Assembly (NCBI RefSeq): GCF_003286085.1
Contig: NW_020825445.1
Span: 184,563 to 248,562 of the forward strand
Length of the DNA: 64,000 nt
Source of the DNA: Drosophila persimilis
Taxonomy: Eukaryota > Arthropoda > Insecta > Diptera > Drosophilidae
Direction of reading: 5' to 3'
Of the stretch, positions 61,087 to 64,000 are shown piece by piece (the stretch's first letter is position 1; each line of letters opens with the position of its first letter). The notes under the pieces were generated by a model, which had not been told where the DNA came from, searched no databases, and worked only from the letters and a program-made list of their open reading frames with translations. Made by a program: the position numbers and the translations under genes.

Positions 61087-61276
61087 ATCGATCAAAAATC
61101 GATTATTTATGCAATCGAACGCATGAATCGAGTGAATGAATGATGAATGATCGATCATTGGATGTGACATTTGACAGGCGACAGGCGTTAAAAGTGTTCT
61201 TCATTGCCGAGATACATTTAGCCCATTAAAATGCCGCTAATCAATCAAGTAATCGATTAAAAATCAATTTATCGAT
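61087..61276. promoter_or_regulatory. ATCGAT motif cluster (Onecut/Cut-like or DRE-related)
   Basis: ATCGAT occurs at 61,087, 61,098, 61,150, 61,252 and 61,271, with AATCGA at about 61,113 and 61,126 and ATCAAT at about 61,240 and 61,263. One ATCGAT per about 4 kb would be expected by chance. ATCGAT and ATCAAT are reported cores for Onecut and Cut-class homeodomain factors, and ATCGAT is part of DRE. None of the five is the full TATCGATA. Confidence 0.45.
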
Positions 61277-62653
61277 GGCCCAAATGAATGAAGGACTCCC
61301 TGGGGAAGGGTATGCGCTACAGAGAGGCCTATTCCCTATTTACTGACCAAACAAACATCTCTTTTGAATGCGTATCGAATGCCGTTTTGTCCTGTGAAAT
61401 TGTCTACGTGTCCTTTGTGGGCAGGCCTGGCTGCAATCCGCTCAATCGTTTTGGGTGTGTTATTGCTCCATTTTTTTTTGTTCCCCCATCATTTTGTGGG
61501 GCAAACAATGACGCGTATGACGGAGCGTGTGTGTGTGTGTTTTCTGACAAACAACGGGATGATATATTGCAGTGGCAGCAGACGAGTGCCACGCCCAGTG
61601 CCTTTTGTTTGCAGTTGCCGCAAATCAGTGGCCAATAACCAGGAATCTGGAATCCTGGTGGATCCTGGCTACTGGTTACTGGTTCCTGGTTCCTGTTTCT
61701 GGATGTGGATGTGGATATGAATGCCCCACGGCCATGTCTCTGGCTCGTTGTTTATAGAGAGCAAACCTTTTGAAGTTAATTAAAAACGAGTTCGAAAGAT
61801 GGGATGGTCCTCCCTTCTGTTTGTTTTTTTTTTTTTCTCCTCCTTAAATGCTTTTTACGAGCAAAGTTGTAAAAATATTATTGATAAATCTTCGTTTTAT
61901 AACAGGGAAAACCCATTTATTCCCCCGCCATTTTTTATAGCTTATTAATATTTCTCAGTGCTTTCATTTCCACGGCAAATAAATTGGATTCCTGTTCCGT
62001 ACATCTTCCAAAGGGGGCAGGAAAGGGGATACATATCTCTTCATAGCTGTGCAACTATCCTTGGCCGTATCCCTGCTGCATTTCTCCCCAGAGAAATCGT
62101 ATTAGAAATCAATTCATTTCATTTCTATTGTGCAATTTCCGTTTCGTCTTAGAGAAGCAGCAAAAAAAAGAAAAGTAGCCCCCGAAAAGGTGGAGAAAGG
62201 AGCGATGGGAGTGGGGGTGGGGGGGGGCACAAATTGAGGTTGTAAATCTTCTGTGATGGAGCCATTTGTGGCCAATCAATTGGCGATAAAGGCTGTGCTG
62301 TGCTGAACTTGACTTAGTCTTGCTTACATCCTACAGGATACGGTATTGCAGGATGTTTCTTGCAGGGGAAACGTAGCTAATGATATCCCCAAGACTGAAG
62401 GGGAGTCTTGCCCCTCCTGCCTCAGCCCCTAAGCCTCACTCCGCACCTGCCACAGTGTTGCACAATGCCTGGCGTTTAGTGTGAAATTTTTCACGCCCCT
62501 TCGTTCTCGGCATTTTCCGCCTGCATTTTCCACTCTCTGTGGCGGCGGCAAGCACTTCTTTTTCAAAAATTGCGCACATAAACTAATTCCGCATGCATGA
62601 AATGGCTTTTATAGAAAAATGAGAAAAGTGGCAGTGGCAGTGGCAAAACCGCA

Positions 62654-62679
62654 ACGTGAAACGTGCAACGTGCCACGTG
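62654..62679. promoter_or_regulatory. Four ACGTG cores at exact 7-base spacing
   Basis: ACGTG starts at 62,654, 62,661, 62,668 and 62,675; the last lies in CACGTG. The cores sit in repeated AACGTG(A/C) units, so this is also a 7-base tandem repeat. ACGTG is the core bound by HIF (Sima/Tango), and CACGTG by Myc- and Clock-type bHLH factors. A further CACGTG is at 62,933. Confidence 0.4.
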
Positions 62680-62727
62680 AGTAGCGTCCCGTCACGGGGC
62701 ATCCGTTAGGGTTAAGTTGCAAGTGCG

Positions 62728-62759
62728 TCCGTCCGTCCGTCCGTCCGTTCGTCCGTCCG
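62728..62759. repeat. (CGTC)n microsatellite
   Basis: Eight four-base GTCC units, one changed to GTTC. It resembles the core of the 1.1 kb element, but none of the element's flanks is present. Confidence 0.9.
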
Positions 62760-63559
62760 TGCTGCTAATTGTGTCACAATGATGAGCATCATTTTCAGCG
62801 CTCTTTGCCCAGGACAAAGGAGTGCCGCTGAAAAGCCAGGCCAGGCCAGGCCAGAGAAAATGGGGGGGGGGGGGGAAATGCCAGCCTTCTGGTTGCTGGC
62901 AGACAGGATATTAAGCATACGCCATGTGTGCCACGTGGGCCATGTGTGCCACTAATTTTCCGTTAGTAATTTCATTTCAAGCCGCCGCTTTTCCTGCCCT
63001 CCCCCTGCCCCCCCCAAAAAAACCCCACTTTGAGGTGACGCCAGAGCGTTGATTGCTTTAAATGTGAGAATGCTTCTCATTCTCATTCTCTCTCCTATTC
63101 TCCCAACGAAAGCCACTCATTTCCCGTCTCCGAAGCGAAAAAGCCACTTTTTACCCTTTTCTCCTTTTCTCTCTCCTGCGAGAGAAAGCCACTCTTTCGC
63201 TTTTAATTACCATCAACGTCGGCATTTGTCTGGTCTGGCATTTCGGTTTGGTGCCTTCTGCCTTCTGCCTTCAGCCTTCTTAGATTTGTAGCCCTTTGTC
63301 TTTATTTTTTGGGAGCGGCGTCGGCGCTTTGCCGTGCGATTTTCTTAGCCAATTTAAATGTCTACACATGCAGAGTGTCTGACGGGCGGAAAAGCTGCGG
63401 CAACGCCAACCCCCAACCCTTCTGCAGACAAATCTGCTGTCATATGTTGCTGGAAAGGCGCCTTCCTACCCGTTGTCGAGCCCGAGCCCGAGCCCGATTC
63501 CTGGCAGACATGATGAATGATGCCCCACCAATTGTTGCTACTCTTTAACAGCGAGAGGG

Positions 63560-64000
63560 TATTGTGATTTTGAGAATGTTTTTGGCCAGGACTTCGGAAT
63601 ATCGTGAGAAGGTACATAGAGGTTACCTTTGCTGTTTTGGTGGATAAATCAATCTAAACTTTGGATACCTACGTTTCTTACATACAAAAAAATGTTTGTA
63701 CACATGTTTAGATTCATAATCTGAGCAGCCATAGCCACAAGCATTCAAAAAAAGCTTTGCCTGCAGCAACAAGAAACGATCGGTTAGCGCAGGCCCGAAA
63801 CGAAGCCGAGCGCGCTCATCGTGCATGTTCGTGCTTGGGCACTTGTTCGGAATCAAGGAACATGATCGATCGCGCTTCTGAGCTGGCTGTTGCTTTGCCT
63901 CTCTGTCTTGCGGTTCTTCTTTTGCGCTCGGAATGACGTCAGGTTTGATGGACGAGAAAGAGAGCGCGCTGCCAGAGTCCAGCCACCACTTTGTATAGTT
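63560..64000 (+). promoter_or_regulatory. Candidate internal promoter at the right edge
   Basis: The last 250 bases turn GC- and CpG-rich. GAGCGCGCT occurs at about 63,808 and 63,962, a perfect cyclic-AMP response element TGACGTCA lies at 63,934-63,941, and GAGAAAGAGAGCGC follows. This resembles the blocks at 9.7-12.4 kb. An internal start for shorter kinase isoforms would fit the gene, but no initiator or TATA box can be fixed and the block is cut by the window edge. Confidence 0.35.

Larger units (their letters stand above)
55008..64000 (+). other. Eip63E: Eip63E intron 3, left part (runs off the window)
   Basis: Starts GTAAGT; its acceptor is not in the window. It contains C/G runs at 55,613-55,630, 56,128-56,143, 58,469-58,481 and 62,872-62,885, a CTCCTG-rich triplet tract at 55,720-55,800, a 33-base minisatellite, a 202-base duplicated unit, an ATCGAT cluster, an ACGTG array and a promoter-like right end. 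No further exon was recognised, and no open frame resembles a kinase domain. Confidence 0.7.

Noticed and set aside
62728..62759. (CGTC)n as a second copy of the 1.1 kb element
   Set aside because: Only the microsatellite matches. The conserved core, inverted ends and internal modules are absent.
1..64000. A new defence, biosynthetic or phage-like system, or a CRISPR array
   Set aside because: The window is a eukaryotic gene with large introns. No operon-like gene row, no repeat-spacer array with unique equal spacers, and no recognisable enzyme other than the Eip63E N-terminus.

Overview
This window looks like euchromatic Drosophila DNA, and most of it is non-coding. Three short exons on the + strand join in frame into one N-terminal sequence that I assign to Eip63E (Ecdysone-induced protein 63E, the fly CDK14/PFTAIRE-type cyclin-dependent kinase). 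The splice signals are fly-like, the microsatellite content is very high, and runs of pure C or G are unusually common. A 1.1 kb non-autonomous element with (TA)n and (GTCY)n cores resembles repeats common in the D. obscura group. An obscura-group species is therefore likely, but this is an inference from repeats and was not tested.

Layout. Positions 1-9,700 are non-coding upstream or intronic DNA with several tandem repeats, and hold one weak candidate for an alternative first coding exon at 617-626. Positions 9,700-12,450 hold two GA/CT-rich, GC-richer blocks that look like promoter or 5' leader DNA. Exon A (coding 13,777-13,834, with a probable leader from about 13,493) starts the protein. 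Intron 1 is 7.3 kb. Exon B (21,156-21,233) encodes a basic segment similar to the N-terminus of vertebrate CDK14. Intron 2 is 33.6 kb. Exon C (54,810-55,007) encodes a histidine tract and a conserved-looking acidic segment. Intron 3 runs past the right edge, and the kinase domain must lie beyond 64,000. The last 450 bases are GC-rich with a perfect CRE and GAGA-type sequence, possibly an internal promoter.

All exon boundaries are phase 1 and exons B and C are multiples of three, so either could be skipped without changing the frame. This suits a gene that makes several N-terminal isoforms from different promoters.

The introns hold old tandem repeats, minisatellites, the 1.1 kb element, and several non-random short-motif clusters: a dispersed 17-base motif next to Myb-type TAACNG clusters at 43.2 and 49.4 kb, a paired stem-loop repeat at 40.1 kb, an ATCGAT cluster at 61.1-61.3 kb, and an ACGTG array with exact 7-base spacing at 62.65 kb. 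I see no second protein-coding gene, no tRNA or rRNA gene, no CRISPR array and no defence-type system. The many long open frames are products of low-complexity sequence.
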